In this document: piece after piece, positions 16,635-28,141 of the stretch
Numbering within the stretch: position 1 is the stretch's first letter
Layout: each line of letters begins with the position of its first letter
From: Candidatus Accumulibacter meliphilus
Lineage (GTDB): Bacteria; Pseudomonadota; Gammaproteobacteria; Burkholderiales; Rhodocyclaceae
Assembly: GCA_003332265.1 (NCBI GenBank)
Contig: QPGA01000004.1
Span: forward strand, 21,413 to 85,412
DNA: 64,000 nucleotides
Direction: 5' to 3'
Position numbers and translations under genes: made by a program
Notes under the pieces: model-generated
Database searches by the model: none
Told to the model about the DNA's origin: nothing
What the model saw: the letters and a program-made list of their open reading frames with translations, nothing else

Positions 16635-19132
16635 TGGACGCCAACGGACAGCGTTTCTGGTTGCTGGCCGACGAGCGGCACTGGCCGGGGCGCAGTCACG
16701 TCGATTACCGCGCCGATTGCCGCGCCTTGCGCCTGGCCAGCGAGCGTAGTCTCTCGGCAGCCCCGGCGGACGCCGCGGCGATTGCTGCAGCGGCGCTGGA
16801 GCGCCTGCCGCAGTCGGTCGACCGGCACGGCGCCAGCGCGCGCTGGGAGCAAGCGCTGATGGCCATCGTCGTCGTCAGTCATCTGCCGGCGGCGGCAACT
16901 TTGCTGCCACTCGGCGAGCGCCCACTGGACTTCGCCGTCGGTTTTGACGACGTGCTTTATGTGGCGCTCTCCGAACGCCTCCTGCTGCACGACCTGCGCG
17001 GTCGCTGGCCGGATACTGTTTTGCCGACACCGGACTTCCAGGCCTGGCGTCTTGCCGCCGAGCCGCGCGGCGGCGTATGGTTGCTGGAACGTGCCAGCGG
17101 TCGCCTCGGACGCCTCAGTGGCTGCGTCCAGCCCGAGCGGCCGGCCGCTGATTACGCGCCGGGTACTTTCCGCCCTGATCCCGAAAACCCCAGCCCGCCG
17201 ACGCTTAAGCTCTTTGCCGGCGTCGTCTGGCCGGCCGGCGAGCGGCCTCAGTCGCTGGCGCTTGCTCCCGACGGTACGTTGGCGCTGCTGTCATGGTTCG
17301 GCGACGGCGAGTGCCGCCTGCGCTTGCTCGATCGGCAGCTCGGCACGCTTGGCCCGGCGCAGACGCTGGCGGGTGCCACCTTTGCTTATGCGATCGACTG
17401 GCTCGGAGTGGGTGGAGTGGGTGGAGTCGTGGTACGCGTGCCGGGCCGCCGTGACGCGCCAGTGTGGGTGCCACGGATGTCAGCCGCCGCCGCGCTGATC
17501 CTGCAGCCGGCCGGCGATATCTATCCGCTGGCCGCCGCAGCCGAAGAAGCACCTTTCGCTCATCGTCTCGATGATCCGCCACGTTACCCGCTGACCGGCG
17601 GCACGGTCGAACCGCTCCACCGGCTGTCGCTGGCCAACCTCGCCCGCCGTGGTGAAGCCGCAAACTTTAGCGGCGCGGCGATGCACCTCATCGACAGCGG
17701 CGACCAGCAGACCGTCTGGCACCGGCTCTGCGCCGAAGCCCGTCTGCCGGCCGGCTGCGGTCTGCTGGTCTGGCTGGCGACCAGCGCCGAGCCGAGCGTC
17801 GCTGCCGTCAATGAATGGCAGGCACATGTCTTCGGTGAGCTGCCCGAGGACTCGCTGCCCGCCGGGCCCGTGCCGCATGCGGTCTGGGAACGGCAGCCTT
17901 CCGAGCTGCCCGGCCATCCCGGGCTGGGTGCCTGGGGTGCGCCCGAGCCCGGCCGCGCCGGACTGTGGACGGCGATGATCCAGCGTGCTGCGCATCGCGT
18001 GCGCGCGCTCAGCGGCCGCTATCTGTGGGTGCGCGTGGCGTTTTTCGGCGCGGGGCGCGATTCGCCTGAACTGGCCGCGTTGCGCGCCTATGGCTCGCGC
18101 TTCTCCTACCGTGATCAATATCTGCCGCGCCTCTATCGCGAAAGCGAATTCGGTGCCGCCGCGGAAAGTCCTGGCCTGGCGACGCCCGCCGATTTCCTCG
18201 AACGTCTGTTGGGCAACGTCGAAGGCGTGCTCACTCCGCTCGAAGACCTCGTCGCTGCCGCCCATCTGGCGAGCGACCCGGTGGTGGTGCCGGAAGAGTC
18301 GCTCGAATGGCTCGGCGGCTGGCTCGGCGTGGCTTTCGACGCTGCGCTGCCGGAGGGGCGGCGGCGCGAATGGCTCGTCCGTTCGAGCGAGCTGGCGCGC
18401 TACCACGGTAGCCAGCGCGGTCTGCGGCTGGCGCTCGACATCGCCAGCGACGGCGGCGTGCGTGGCGGCGAGATCGTGGTCCTGGAAGGTTTTCGCATGC
18501 GTCGGCTGATGAGCACGCTGCTCGGCGTGAACCTCAACGTCGAGAACGACCCGCTTTTACCAGGCCTGGTCATCAGCGGCAATTCGGTGGTCGGCGATAC
18601 CCTGGTTCTCGGCGAAGCCGAACGCGTCGAACTGCTGGCACTGTTCCGCGACGAGCTGATTTCGAGCGCCGAGCGCGCTGCGGTTCTGGCTTTCTACGAC
18701 CAGCTGGCGTTTCGCGCTCTGGTGCTGGTGCACCAGAGCGTCGAGCCGCAAGACCTGGGCCTGCTCCGCCGCATCGTCGAGCTCGAAGCGCCGGCCCATG
18801 TCGAAGTGCAGGTGGCGACTGCGACCTGGCCGCTGCTGGTCGGCATTGCCAGCCTGCTCGGCGTCGATACCTACCTTGGTCCGCCGCGCGAGCGCATTCC
18901 GGCCCGGGTCGGCGTCAGCAGTCTCGGCAATGGCGACTACGTGCTCGGCGTCGGCAGCCTGGATCCCCGTTTGTCGGGCGCGGCGTCGCCGTTCCCGGTT
19001 GTGCCGCCGGTCGCCGATGCCGGCCCCGACTTTATCGTTGCGCACGCGCGCAGCTTCATGCTCGACGGCAGCACTTCGAGCGCCGCGCCTGGCGGGCGCG
19101 TCACCGAGTATCGATGGCGGCGCATCGACTAG
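16634..19132 (+). CDS. Baseplate protein with P2 gpI-like C-terminal region (Afp12-like)
   Basis: An 832-residue protein. Residues ~60-330 carry repeated short strand motifs (LGERPLDFAVGFDDVLYVAL, SLALAPDGTLALL) suggestive of a beta-propeller. Residues ~500-700 match phage tail protein I-like baseplate proteins: YRDQYLPRLYRESEFG, FLERLLGNVEGVLTPLEDLV, EWLGGWLGVAFDAALPEGRRREWLVRSSELARYHGSQRGL. The last ~50 residues (DAGPDFIVAHARSFMLDGSTSS ending YRWRRID) look like the first half of a PKD domain. The next two small genes encode similar beta-sandwich modules. The start at 16634 overlaps the J gene's stop. Confidence 0.85.
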   Translation: MDANGQRFWLLADERHWPGRSHVDYRADCRALRLASERSLSAAPADAAAIAAAALERLPQSVDRHGASARWEQALMAIVVVSHLPAAATLLPLGERPLDFAVGFDDVLYVALSERLLLHDLRGRWPDTVLPTPDFQAWRLAAEPRGGVWLLERASGRLGRLSGCVQPERPAADYAPGTFRPDPENPSPPTLKLFAGVVWPAGERPQSLALAPDGTLALLSWFGDGECRLRLLDRQLGTLGPAQTLAGATFAYAIDWLGVGGVGGVVVRVPGRRDAPVWVPRMSAAAALILQPAGDIYPLAAAAEEAPFAHRLDDPPRYPLTGGTVEPLHRLSLANLARRGEAANFSGAAMHLIDSGDQQTVWHRLCAEARLPAGCGLLVWLATSAEPSVAAVNEWQAHVFGELPEDSLPAGPVPHAVWERQPSELPGHPGLGAWGAPEPGRAGLWTAMIQRAAHRVRALSGRYLWVRVAFFGAGRDSPELAALRAYGSRFSYRDQYLPRLYRESEFGAAAESPGLATPADFLERLLGNVEGVLTPLEDLVAAAHLASDPVVVPEESLEWLGGWLGVAFDAALPEGRRREWLVRSSELARYHGSQRGLRLALDIASDGGVRGGEIVVLEGFRMRRLMSTLLGVNLNVENDPLLPGLVISGNSVVGDTLVLGEAERVELLALFRDELISSAERAAVLAFYDQLAFRALVLVHQSVEPQDLGLLRRIVELEAPAHVEVQVATATWPLLVGIASLLGVDTYLGPPRERIPARVGVSSLGNGDYVLGVGSLDPRLSGAASPFPVVPPVADAGPDFIVAHARSFMLDGSTSSAAPGGRVTEYRWRRID

Positions 19133-19155
19133 GCCCGCATTCCAGCACGGTAGGT

Positions 19156-19187
19156 AACAACGCAACAACGCAACAACGCAACAACGC
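19156..19187 (+). repeat. Tandem octamer repeat, 4 x AACAACGC
   Basis: Four perfect 8-bp units just upstream of a small beta-sandwich gene, in the leader between the baseplate gene and 19219. The array is A-rich in a GC-rich operon and would leave the leader unstructured. It is a slippage-prone site that could alter spacing. Confidence 0.85.
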
Positions 19188-19218
19188 CCGCAACCTAACC
19201 CGCCACAAGGAGCCCATC

Positions 19219-19530
19219 ATGGCCGAGTTCGTTATCAACCAGGAAGTCCGCACCGAGACCCCGACCGTCGAAGTCACCCTGACCGCCAACAATGCGCTGC
19301 CGTTGGGGCGCCACACCTTCCGTCTGGTGGTCGTGGACGACTCCGGCAACAGCTCGATTCCCGACGAGGTGATCGTCATCGTCGCCGATACCGAGAATCC
19401 CACCGCCGTGTTGAATGCCCCGCGCAGCGTGAACTTTGCGACCAGCTTCAACCTCGACGGCAGTCGATCGTTCGACGCCGGCGGCGGTCGTGTGGTGGCC
19501 TATCAATGGACCTATATGGGCCAGCCCTGA
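19219..19530 (+). CDS. Small PKD/Ig-like beta-sandwich protein of the eCIS operon
   Basis: A 103-residue protein. The ATG at 19219 is chosen for its AAGGAG ribosome-binding site; the frame is open further upstream through the octamer repeat but has no site there. The sequence has two parts: an Ig-like strand set (PTVEVTLTANNALPLGRHTF, VVVDDSGNSSIPDEVIVIV) and the start of a PKD module (NPTAVLNAPRSVNFATSFNLDG, then GGGRVVAYQWTYMG). The second part resembles the C-terminus of the preceding baseplate protein. It probably decorates the baseplate or fibres; no catalytic residues are seen. Confidence 0.65.
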   Translation: MAEFVINQEVRTETPTVEVTLTANNALPLGRHTFRLVVVDDSGNSSIPDEVIVIVADTENPTAVLNAPRSVNFATSFNLDGSRSFDAGGGRVVAYQWTYMGQP

Positions 19531-19552
19531 GCCGCCAAGCGGAGCCGATGCG

Positions 19553-19921
19553 ATGACTACTTTCGTCAGGGGACGCAGCGTCGAAACTGCCGAGCCCGTG
19601 GTGGTGGTCGATGCCGGCCTGGCGGTCGGCACGCACCGCTTCCAGCTGGTGGTGGTGAGCAACGACGGGCGCCGCAGTGCGCCGCAGGCGATCGATGTGG
19701 TCGTCAGCCGGCCGGTCGTAAGCGATCCGCAGCCGCAACCACAGCCACCGCTAACCCGGCTACCGCTGACCGGTCCGACACCAGTCGTCACCCCGGTGGT
19801 CACCCCGGTCGTTACCCCCGTTGTTCGGCCCGTTGTTCGGCCGACCCGTGCCCCCGCTGAAGCGCACAAGACGCCAGCGCGCAAACCTGCCAAGCCCGCC
19901 AAACCCAGGAGCGAAACATGA
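19553..19921 (+). CDS. Small beta-sandwich protein with a TPVV repeat and Lys/Pro-rich tail
   Basis: A 122-residue protein. Residues ~1-50 form an Ig-like half-domain paralogous to the neighbouring gene (VVVDAGLAVGTHRFQLVVVSNDGRRS). The rest is low complexity: a Pro/Gln stretch, four TPVV units followed by two RPVV/RPTR units (nt 19788-19845), and a basic Ala/Lys/Pro tail (KTPARKPAKPAKPRS). GGAG lies nine bases upstream of the ATG at 19553. It overlaps the next gene by four bases. A flexible linker or attachment function is inferred. Confidence 0.6.
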   Translation: MTTFVRGRSVETAEPVVVVDAGLAVGTHRFQLVVVSNDGRRSAPQAIDVVVSRPVVSDPQPQPQPPLTRLPLTGPTPVVTPVVTPVVTPVVRPVVRPTRAPAEAHKTPARKPAKPAKPRSET

Positions 19922-20907
19922 ACAGCCCCCTTCGCCCGCCTTCCGACGACCCGCTCTACGCGCTGCCCGACGCGGCGCGCCCGCACTATGCCACGGGAAT
20001 GCTGCTCGATGCCGGCGACTTTGCCGACGAGCAGACCTACCACCGCAGCCGACTTGCCCGCACGCTGGCTTTTGTCAGTGGCGCCGGAGCGCGGCGCCTG
20101 CCCGAAGGGCTGGATGCCGATGCCGCCGGCGCGGCGGGCCTTTTTGCTGGTGGGACGCTGGCCGGGCTGCGTGTGCGTCAGGTGCCGGCGGCAGGCGAGG
20201 CGGTGGAGGAAGTGCGCATCGCCCCCGGCCTGGCGGTGGATCGGCTCGGTCGCCTGGTGGAATTGCCGCGATCGGTGTGCCTGCGCCTGACGCGCTGGTT
20301 CGACGGTGAGCTGGCAGGCGACGGCGGTGACGGCTTGCGCCTGGCCGCGCTCGACAACCCGCAGCGCTTCGCCAGTGCTCGCCTCATCGCCGACGGACCG
20401 GCGCTGCCCGCGCGGGCCGTGATCGCCGATGTCTTCGTGCGCTTCGTGACCTGTCGTCAGGCACTCACGCCGGCTTTCGCCAGCGGGCCCTTCGACGCCC
20501 TCGACGCGGTGCAGACCTCGCGTCTGCGGGACGCTTTCGAGGTGCATCTGGTGCTCCGCGGTGACGGCCTCGACGACGATTTCAACGGCCTGCCGCAGCC
20601 GGATCGCGACCTCTCCGCGCTCGCCCCGGCAGCGCGCCGCGACGCCTTGCAGGATGCGGTCCTCAATGGCTGGCCGGATATCTCTGGCAGCGCCGGCAGC
20701 AGCGACGCTGCCGGTGAATTGCCGGCGCCGCCGGGGCATCCGCCCGGTCTCGACCCGACCGCGGTGTTCCTGGCGCGGGTCTTCGTTCCGGTGGCGGCTG
20801 GCGACCCGCCGGCACGCAGCGGCGATGCCATCGTCGATAACGGCGGCCGCCGCGTGTTGCCGCACCTGGGGATGCTCGCCGGTGCACTCGGGCTGGTGGG
20901 CGGATGA
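19918..20907 (+). CDS. eCIS baseplate-periphery protein
   Basis: A 329-residue protein sharing the opening pattern of its two downstream neighbours. An aromatic/Gly motif (HYATGMLLDAGDFADEQTYH) precedes a helix, and then comes a beta region (VRIAPGLAVDRLGRLVELP) of the type 'conserved starting helix, then a chronic beta sandwich starting at a Gly-Leu-x-Val'. Such proteins follow the baseplate genes in many eCIS loci and are thought to form the outer baseplate or fibre attachment. No enzymatic motif is seen. The ATG overlaps the previous stop (ATGA). Confidence 0.55.
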   Translation: MNSPLRPPSDDPLYALPDAARPHYATGMLLDAGDFADEQTYHRSRLARTLAFVSGAGARRLPEGLDADAAGAAGLFAGGTLAGLRVRQVPAAGEAVEEVRIAPGLAVDRLGRLVELPRSVCLRLTRWFDGELAGDGGDGLRLAALDNPQRFASARLIADGPALPARAVIADVFVRFVTCRQALTPAFASGPFDALDAVQTSRLRDAFEVHLVLRGDGLDDDFNGLPQPDRDLSALAPAARRDALQDAVLNGWPDISGSAGSSDAAGELPAPPGHPPGLDPTAVFLARVFVPVAAGDPPARSGDAIVDNGGRRVLPHLGMLAGALGLVGG

Positions 20908-20953
20908 ACCGCAAGATCAATGGTGCGCCAAGCGGCGCTCTGGAGGATGAGTC

Positions 20954-23020
<2,067 letters not shown>

Positions 23021-23036
23021 CTGAAGGAGGTGGATT

Positions 23037-26000
23037 GTGAGCATCACACCAATCGACAGGCCCCTGGCTGGCGAGCAAGTCGTCGGCCTGGCGCCGGAAA
23101 ATGCCGCCGACGCCAGCCGCTGGTGGTTGCGTCGGCCGAATCTGTTTGCCGGCCGCACCCTCACCGGGCCGACACTGTCGGGCCGCCAGAACTGGGCGGC
23201 TCGGCATATCGCCTTGCGTGGTCAGGCGTTCACGCCGGGCGTCGTGCGCGGCCTGGAGACGGCACTGTTCAGCAGCGCGGCTGGCCTTGTTGGCACCCGC
23301 CTGGCGCTGCTGCAGGGGCAGGGCTTGAGTGTCGATGGCGAGGATGTGCGGGTGCTGCAGGCGCTGGAAGTGGCGCTGGCCGATCTGCCGGCGGTAGCCG
23401 ACCCGTCGGCCTTTGCCGGTATGGGTGGCGCTGGCGGTGAAGGTAGCAGCACTGCCGCCAAGGTGGTTGGCCCGACACTCGGCGCGGTGGTGGCGGCGTT
23501 GCCGGATGCGTTGCCAAGAGTCGGCATCCTGCTCCTGCAGCCGGTAACCGCCGACCGCATCGGCGAGTTCGATGCCACCGATCCGTGTTCGCTGGACGCT
23601 TGCGGCAAAGGCAATGTGATCGCTTTCGAGGACTGGCGCATTGGCGATGCTGCGCGCCTGCTGTGGTACGCCTGGCCGGAAGAGTTTCTCAGCCTGCCGA
23701 CCCTGCCGGCCGGCGCGCCCGGGCGTTGGCGCAATGAGCTGGCGTGGCGCATTTTCGACGCCGAACGCCTGCTCGCTGCCGACGCGGCGCTGCCCTGGGA
23801 GGCTTTCGGCGTGCCGATCGGCCTGGTCGCCTGCGCCAGCGACTGGACGCCGCTATTCCTCGACCGCGCCAGCGTCGTCAGGAGCGGCGGACGCGCCCGC
23901 TACGGGCGTATGGGCGGCGGCGCCGACAGCCTCGGCATCCACTGGCGGCTGCCGGCGCTGTGGCAAGCCCGTTTCGAACAACTTGCCGAGCAGATTGCCG
24001 CGGCCGGTGACCCGGCGCCAGACGCCGCGACCCTGGCGGCTGACTACGTGCGTTTGCCGCCTTTCGGCCTCTTGCCGGCACATGTGGTCAATCTCGACAC
24101 CTTGTCGAGCGCTTTCTTTCCTGGCAATTTCACGCTCGATGCCGCGCCGCTGCCGAGCGAACAACTCGATGCCGCGCTCGCCGAGGCCGCGTCCCTGGCG
24201 CCGCTCGATCTGGCGCTGGGCGAACGCGTACGCCTGCTGGTGCCGGTGCCACAGTCGGTGTTCGAGCCGCGCCTGCTGATCCGTGAAGTGATCGACCCGG
24301 AATTCGCCACCACTTTGGCCGCCTTTCAGTTGCAGCGCTCGCGCGCGCTCGGCGCGCGCCAGGGTTTGCGCACGCGGGCCTCGGTGCTGGCCCGGGCGAT
24401 CAGCGGCAAGGCGCTGACGGTGCCGGCGATTGCCGACGATCCAGAAGCGCTCGAAGCCGAAACGCTCGCCCCCTGGGGTCCGCCACCGGCCGGCGGCGGG
24501 CATCGCTCGGGCTTGCGTGCCGGCGTGCACCAGCATTTCTTTGAAGCAGCCACCGAAACGCTTGCCGTTGCTGTGGGCGAGCAGCTCTATGCCTGGGTGT
24601 ACCTGAACCCCGAGCGACCGCCGCGTACCTTGATGCTGCAGTGGCATGCCGATAGCTGGGATCACCGCGCTTACTGGGGTGAAAACCTGATCGGCTGGGG
24701 GGCGGATGGCACGGTTGCGCGCGCCCGCGCCGGCGACTTGCCGACGGCCGGCGAGTGGGTGCAGTTGCGTTTGCCGGCGGCGCTGGTCGGCCTCGAAGGA
24801 CTGGCCGCCGACGGCATGGCGTTCACCCTTTACGACGGTCAGGCGGCGTTTGCGATGACCGGTGCGATTGCCACCGGCGGTGCGCCGAGGAAGTGGTTCT
24901 GCAGCGTTCTTCCGACGGCGGCCCAGGAAAATGGCGACGAGCGCTGGGACTTCATGACCCACAACGATCTGTGGGTACCGTTCGATGCCTCGGCGGCGGT
25001 CGTGCCGGTCGATGGCAGCGGCGCTCCGGCAAGTGGCGGCCATAGCGAGCCGCCAGCGGCCGGTCTGCATCAGCATTTTTTCGAAAATGCCAGCGCTACT
25101 TTCACCGCGGCGGCCACTGAGCAGCTCTACCTGTGGGTCTTCGTAGACCCTGACAATCCGCCGACGCAGCTGATGCTGCAATGGCGCAGTGCCGGCGGCT
25201 GGAACCACCGCGCCTACTGGGGACTGAGTCGTATCAGCTGGGGCACGGAAGGCACGGCGTCGCGTCGGCGCATCGGCGCGATGCCGCGGCCGGGCCGCTG
25301 GCAGCGCCTCGAGGTGCCGGTGGATGCCGGCGCTGGCGTCGATGTCGCCGGTGCGGCGCTGAACGGCATGGCTTTCACCTTCTTCGACGGTGCTGCCGCT
25401 TTTGCCCACGCCGGTGCTCTGTCGGCGGCCAATGTCGAGCGGCCGTGGTTCTCGGGCGCTCTGCCTGCCGGCGCCCAGCCACGCGGGGTGTGGCAGTTTC
25501 TGCAAGCGCGCGACCTGCGCGCGCCGACCAGCGCGGCGGTGAACGGCCAGGTCGAGGCCGCGCTGCGTCTCTACGACAACCCGGCGCTCGGCCATCTCTC
25601 GGCCCAGGAGCGCTACCAGATCTTCCAGCTTGGTGTCGACGGCTTCATCGCCTATCTCAAAAGTCGCGCCGACCGCGCCGACGATCTGGTCGACTACAAC
25701 TTCGTCAAAGTGCAGACCGACATCTACCGCGTCCGGCAACTGGTGCTCGGCACCACCGCCGCCACCCGCCTGGCGATCTCGCCGGCGCTGGCCAGCATTG
25801 CCCAGGCCGAAACTGCGGTTGCGTCGACCGAGCGCATCGCCGGTTTCTTCGACGAACTGAAGAACACGCCAGCGGCCACCCAGTTCGGCACGGCGGCACC
25901 ACGCGGTGGCTCGCCAGCGGCGACGCCTGCTGCCGCACCGGCGGCCTTCGCCAGCGGCGGCGCGGCTGGCTCGGCGGGCAGTATTTCGACCGCCTCGGCA

Positions 26001-28019
26001 CGCGCAGTGGGCAGCGCGTTTTCCAGCGGCGGCGCCCAGGCGCCGAGGTTTGGTTCATCGGGAACGCAGGCGCTAGTGCAGGTCGAAGGGCTTAGCTTGA
26101 ACGCGGGCAGCTCGACCTTGAACCAGAACGCGCTGGTTCGCGACAGCACCAGCCCGCAGTTGCTGGTCGGCAACGTGAGCTTCGTGCCTTTCGACATCAC
26201 CAACGCCGCGCCACTGATCGGCAAGGCGGAAGTGCGCACGGTGAGCATCGCCGAGCGGCTCGAGGCGCCCAAGGCCAACGAGGCCAAGGATTACACCACG
26301 TCCACGCGCTACGAGGCGGTGCGCGGTCTGATCGCGCTGGCCGACGAACTCGAGGTCGAGGACGGGGGCGACAGCGCCGGCCTCTTCGAGAGTATCGCCT
26401 TCCACGGCGTGCGCGGTGATCCGGCGCTGTTCTACGAGACCGAGGCGGATGTGGGCAATCCCGACCGCCCGCTGCCGATCGTCGACAGTGGCGACCCCGC
26501 GGAGCAGAACACGCTCAACCGCCTGCCCCGCAGCCTGCCGCTGCGCACCGTGCTCAAGCAGCGCTGGCGTTTGCCGCTGATGCTGCAGGCGCCGCGGCGC
26601 AGCAAGATCGACGAATCGGCCTATTTCTCCGACGGCGCCGACCTTTCCGACAACACCGTCGCGCTGATGCGCCAGCTGGAAGGGCGCATCAAGCTTTACC
26701 GCAACGCCATTGCGCTCAGCGAGGCGCTGCTCGACAGCCTCAGGAAGCAGACCGCCGTGCTCGAACAGCGGTTGCTGGCGGTCGGCGAGGACCTCGCCGA
26801 GGCGCGCCACGATGTCGCCGTGACGCGCGCGCTGATTGCCGAGGAGGAGGCGAGGCTGGCGGCGATCAACGATCGCCGGACGCAGATCCTGCGTGATCAC
26901 GTCAAGTTCGTCGCTTACCAGCGTCCGCGCGAGGCCGAGCTGATCAGCCCGGCGCCGATGCGCCAGCTCGATCCCGGCTTGCTCGAAGCGCCGGTACCGG
27001 CTTGCCTCATGGCGCACCAGGATGCCCCCGACGAACTCGCCGATCTGCTCGGCGTCGTGCGCGAGGCGCCGTCGCGCTGGTTTGCGCGCTTGCCGGCGCT
27101 GCTCGACAAACTCGACCGCGTCGATCTCCTGGTCAGGGTCATGCAGTCGGCGCAGTTGCGCAGTCAGATCATGAATCTGCGGGCGGCAGCGCGGCCGCCA
27201 GCCAGTGCCGTTCGCGGCGTGGCTGGCGCAATCCTTGCGCTGCAAGACAAGCGCTTCGCCGCCGTGCAGCAACTGCGCGTTGCAGCGACGCGTATCGACC
27301 CGCCGGGAATTGCTGCGCTGGGTTGGCAGGGTGCGCGCGCCGAGGCCGAGAAAGTGGTCTCGCTGGGCGATCTCATCGATGGCGAGCACGGCAGCGGCGC
27401 GGTTGCCAGCAAGGCCGCCACGCTGTTCGAGGAAATCTCGCGCATTGCCGCCTGCCTGCACGAGGCCTTTTCGGACGTGCTGCCATCGATCCGTCTCGAC
27501 TGGGCCGAACGCCTGTCGCAGTTCGACGCTACGCCGCAGCTCCGAAACCTGGCCGGTCTGCCGCGCTGGGGCGAGCTCGATTATGAGACGCGGCGCCAGC
27601 TGCAGGCCTACGCCGACTGGCTGTTCGGGCAGATGAAGAGCGGCGACCGCGAGGCCGAGGGCTTGATCAACGACCTGGTGCACATGTGTTTGCTGCTCGC
27701 CAGCCACGCGCCGGTGAATCGCATCATTTCCGGTCGCCTGCGGGCGCCGGTGACTGCGCTGCCCGGTATTCGCCTGCCGATTCGTGTTATCGATGGCCTC
27801 AAGCTCAGGGTCGGCATGCAGGCGCTGGTGTATCAGGGCGATCGGGTGGTGGCGCGAGCACGGGTCGATGATCTGGCGAGCAGCGAGGTGTCAAGCACGG
27901 TGCTGCACGTCGAGGGCAACCGCCTGGAACTGGCTGCCGAGAGCCGGGTGCAGTTTGTCGCTGCCGACAGCCCGCTGGCGATGAGCAGCGCGCGGCTGGC
28001 CAGCGTCAAGATCAGGTAA
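23037..28019 (+). CDS. Giant eCIS fibre/receptor-binding candidate with duplicated lectin-like module
   Basis: A 1660-residue protein starting with GTG, preceded by AAGGAGG (23024-23030). The N-terminus (RRPNLFAGRTLTGP, HIALRGQAFTPGVVRGLE) resembles the two preceding baseplate-periphery proteins. Two tandem copies of a ~145-residue module lie at about residues 497-640 and 677-820; each starts HQHFFE and contains LMLQW, HRAYWG, WG-GT and GMAFT-(L/F)-(Y/F)DG. Such modules look like jelly-roll carbohydrate-binding domains. Then follow a Gly/Ala/Ser linker (~957-1015) and a long coiled coil (~1213-1286). The combination of attachment head, binding modules and coiled coil suits a fibre or target-recognition protein (inference). 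The TAA stop is the first triplet of Element A copy 4. Confidence 0.65.
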   Translation: MSITPIDRPLAGEQVVGLAPENAADASRWWLRRPNLFAGRTLTGPTLSGRQNWAARHIALRGQAFTPGVVRGLETALFSSAAGLVGTRLALLQGQGLSVDGEDVRVLQALEVALADLPAVADPSAFAGMGGAGGEGSSTAAKVVGPTLGAVVAALPDALPRVGILLLQPVTADRIGEFDATDPCSLDACGKGNVIAFEDWRIGDAARLLWYAWPEEFLSLPTLPAGAPGRWRNELAWRIFDAERLLAADAALPWEAFGVPIGLVACASDWTPLFLDRASVVRSGGRARYGRMGGGADSLGIHWRLPALWQARFEQLAEQIAAAGDPAPDAATLAADYVRLPPFGLLPAHVVNLDTLSSAFFPGNFTLDAAPLPSEQLDAALAEAASLAPLDLALGERVRLLVPVPQSVFEPRLLIREVIDPEFATTLAAFQLQRSRALGARQGLRTRASVLARAISGKALTVPAIADDPEALEAETLAPWGPPPAGGGHRSGLRAGVHQHFFEAATETLAVAVGEQLYAWVYLNPERPPRTLMLQWHADSWDHRAYWGENLIGWGADGTVARARAGDLPTAGEWVQLRLPAALVGLEGLAADGMAFTLYDGQAAFAMTGAIATGGAPRKWFCSVLPTAAQENGDERWDFMTHNDLWVPFDASAAVVPVDGSGAPASGGHSEPPAAGLHQHFFENASATFTAAATEQLYLWVFVDPDNPPTQLMLQWRSAGGWNHRAYWGLSRISWGTEGTASRRRIGAMPRPGRWQRLEVPVDAGAGVDVAGAALNGMAFTFFDGAAAFAHAGALSAANVERPWFSGALPAGAQPRGVWQFLQARDLRAPTSAAVNGQVEAALRLYDNPALGHLSAQERYQIFQLGVDGFIAYLKSRADRADDLVDYNFVKVQTDIYRVRQLVLGTTAATRLAISPALASIAQAETAVASTERIAGFFDELKNTPAATQFGTAAPRGGSPAATPAAAPAAFASGGAAGSAGSISTASARAVGSAFSSGGAQAPRFGSSGTQALVQVEGLSLNAGSSTLNQNALVRDSTSPQLLVGNVSFVPFDITNAAPLIGKAEVRTVSIAERLEAPKANEAKDYTTSTRYEAVRGLIALADELEVEDGGDSAGLFESIAFHGVRGDPALFYETEADVGNPDRPLPIVDSGDPAEQNTLNRLPRSLPLRTVLKQRWRLPLMLQAPRRSKIDESAYFSDGADLSDNTVALMRQLEGRIKLYRNAIALSEALLDSLRKQTAVLEQRLLAVGEDLAEARHDVAVTRALIAEEEARLAAINDRRTQILRDHVKFVAYQRPREAELISPAPMRQLDPGLLEAPVPACLMAHQDAPDELADLLGVVREAPSRWFARLPALLDKLDRVDLLVRVMQSAQLRSQIMNLRAAARPPASAVRGVAGAILALQDKRFAAVQQLRVAATRIDPPGIAALGWQGARAEAEKVVSLGDLIDGEHGSGAVASKAATLFEEISRIAACLHEAFSDVLPSIRLDWAERLSQFDATPQLRNLAGLPRWGELDYETRRQLQAYADWLFGQMKSGDREAEGLINDLVHMCLLLASHAPVNRIISGRLRAPVTALPGIRLPIRVIDGLKLRVGMQALVYQGDRVVARARVDDLASSEVSSTVLHVEGNRLELAAESRVQFVAADSPLAMSSARLASVKIR

Positions 28020-28138
28020 CGGTCATGACAAGTTTCGAGACACCCCTGAAAGTCATGACCGTTTCCCTCTACCCCGCCCCTTCTCCCACAAGGGGGAGAA
28101 GGGAGATTGGTGAGTCGCGTACGCGACTTGCACATTAA
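28017..28138 (+). repeat. Element A, copy 4
   Basis: 122 bp, same orientation as copies 1-3, with TAACGGTCATGACAAG at the left end and CACATTAA at the right end. The hairpin CCCTTCTCCC / GGGAGAAGGG and the GTCGCGTACGCGAC palindrome are intact. It supplies the stop codon of the fibre gene and ends three bases before the next ATG. Confidence 0.9.
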
Positions 28139-28141
28139 TCC

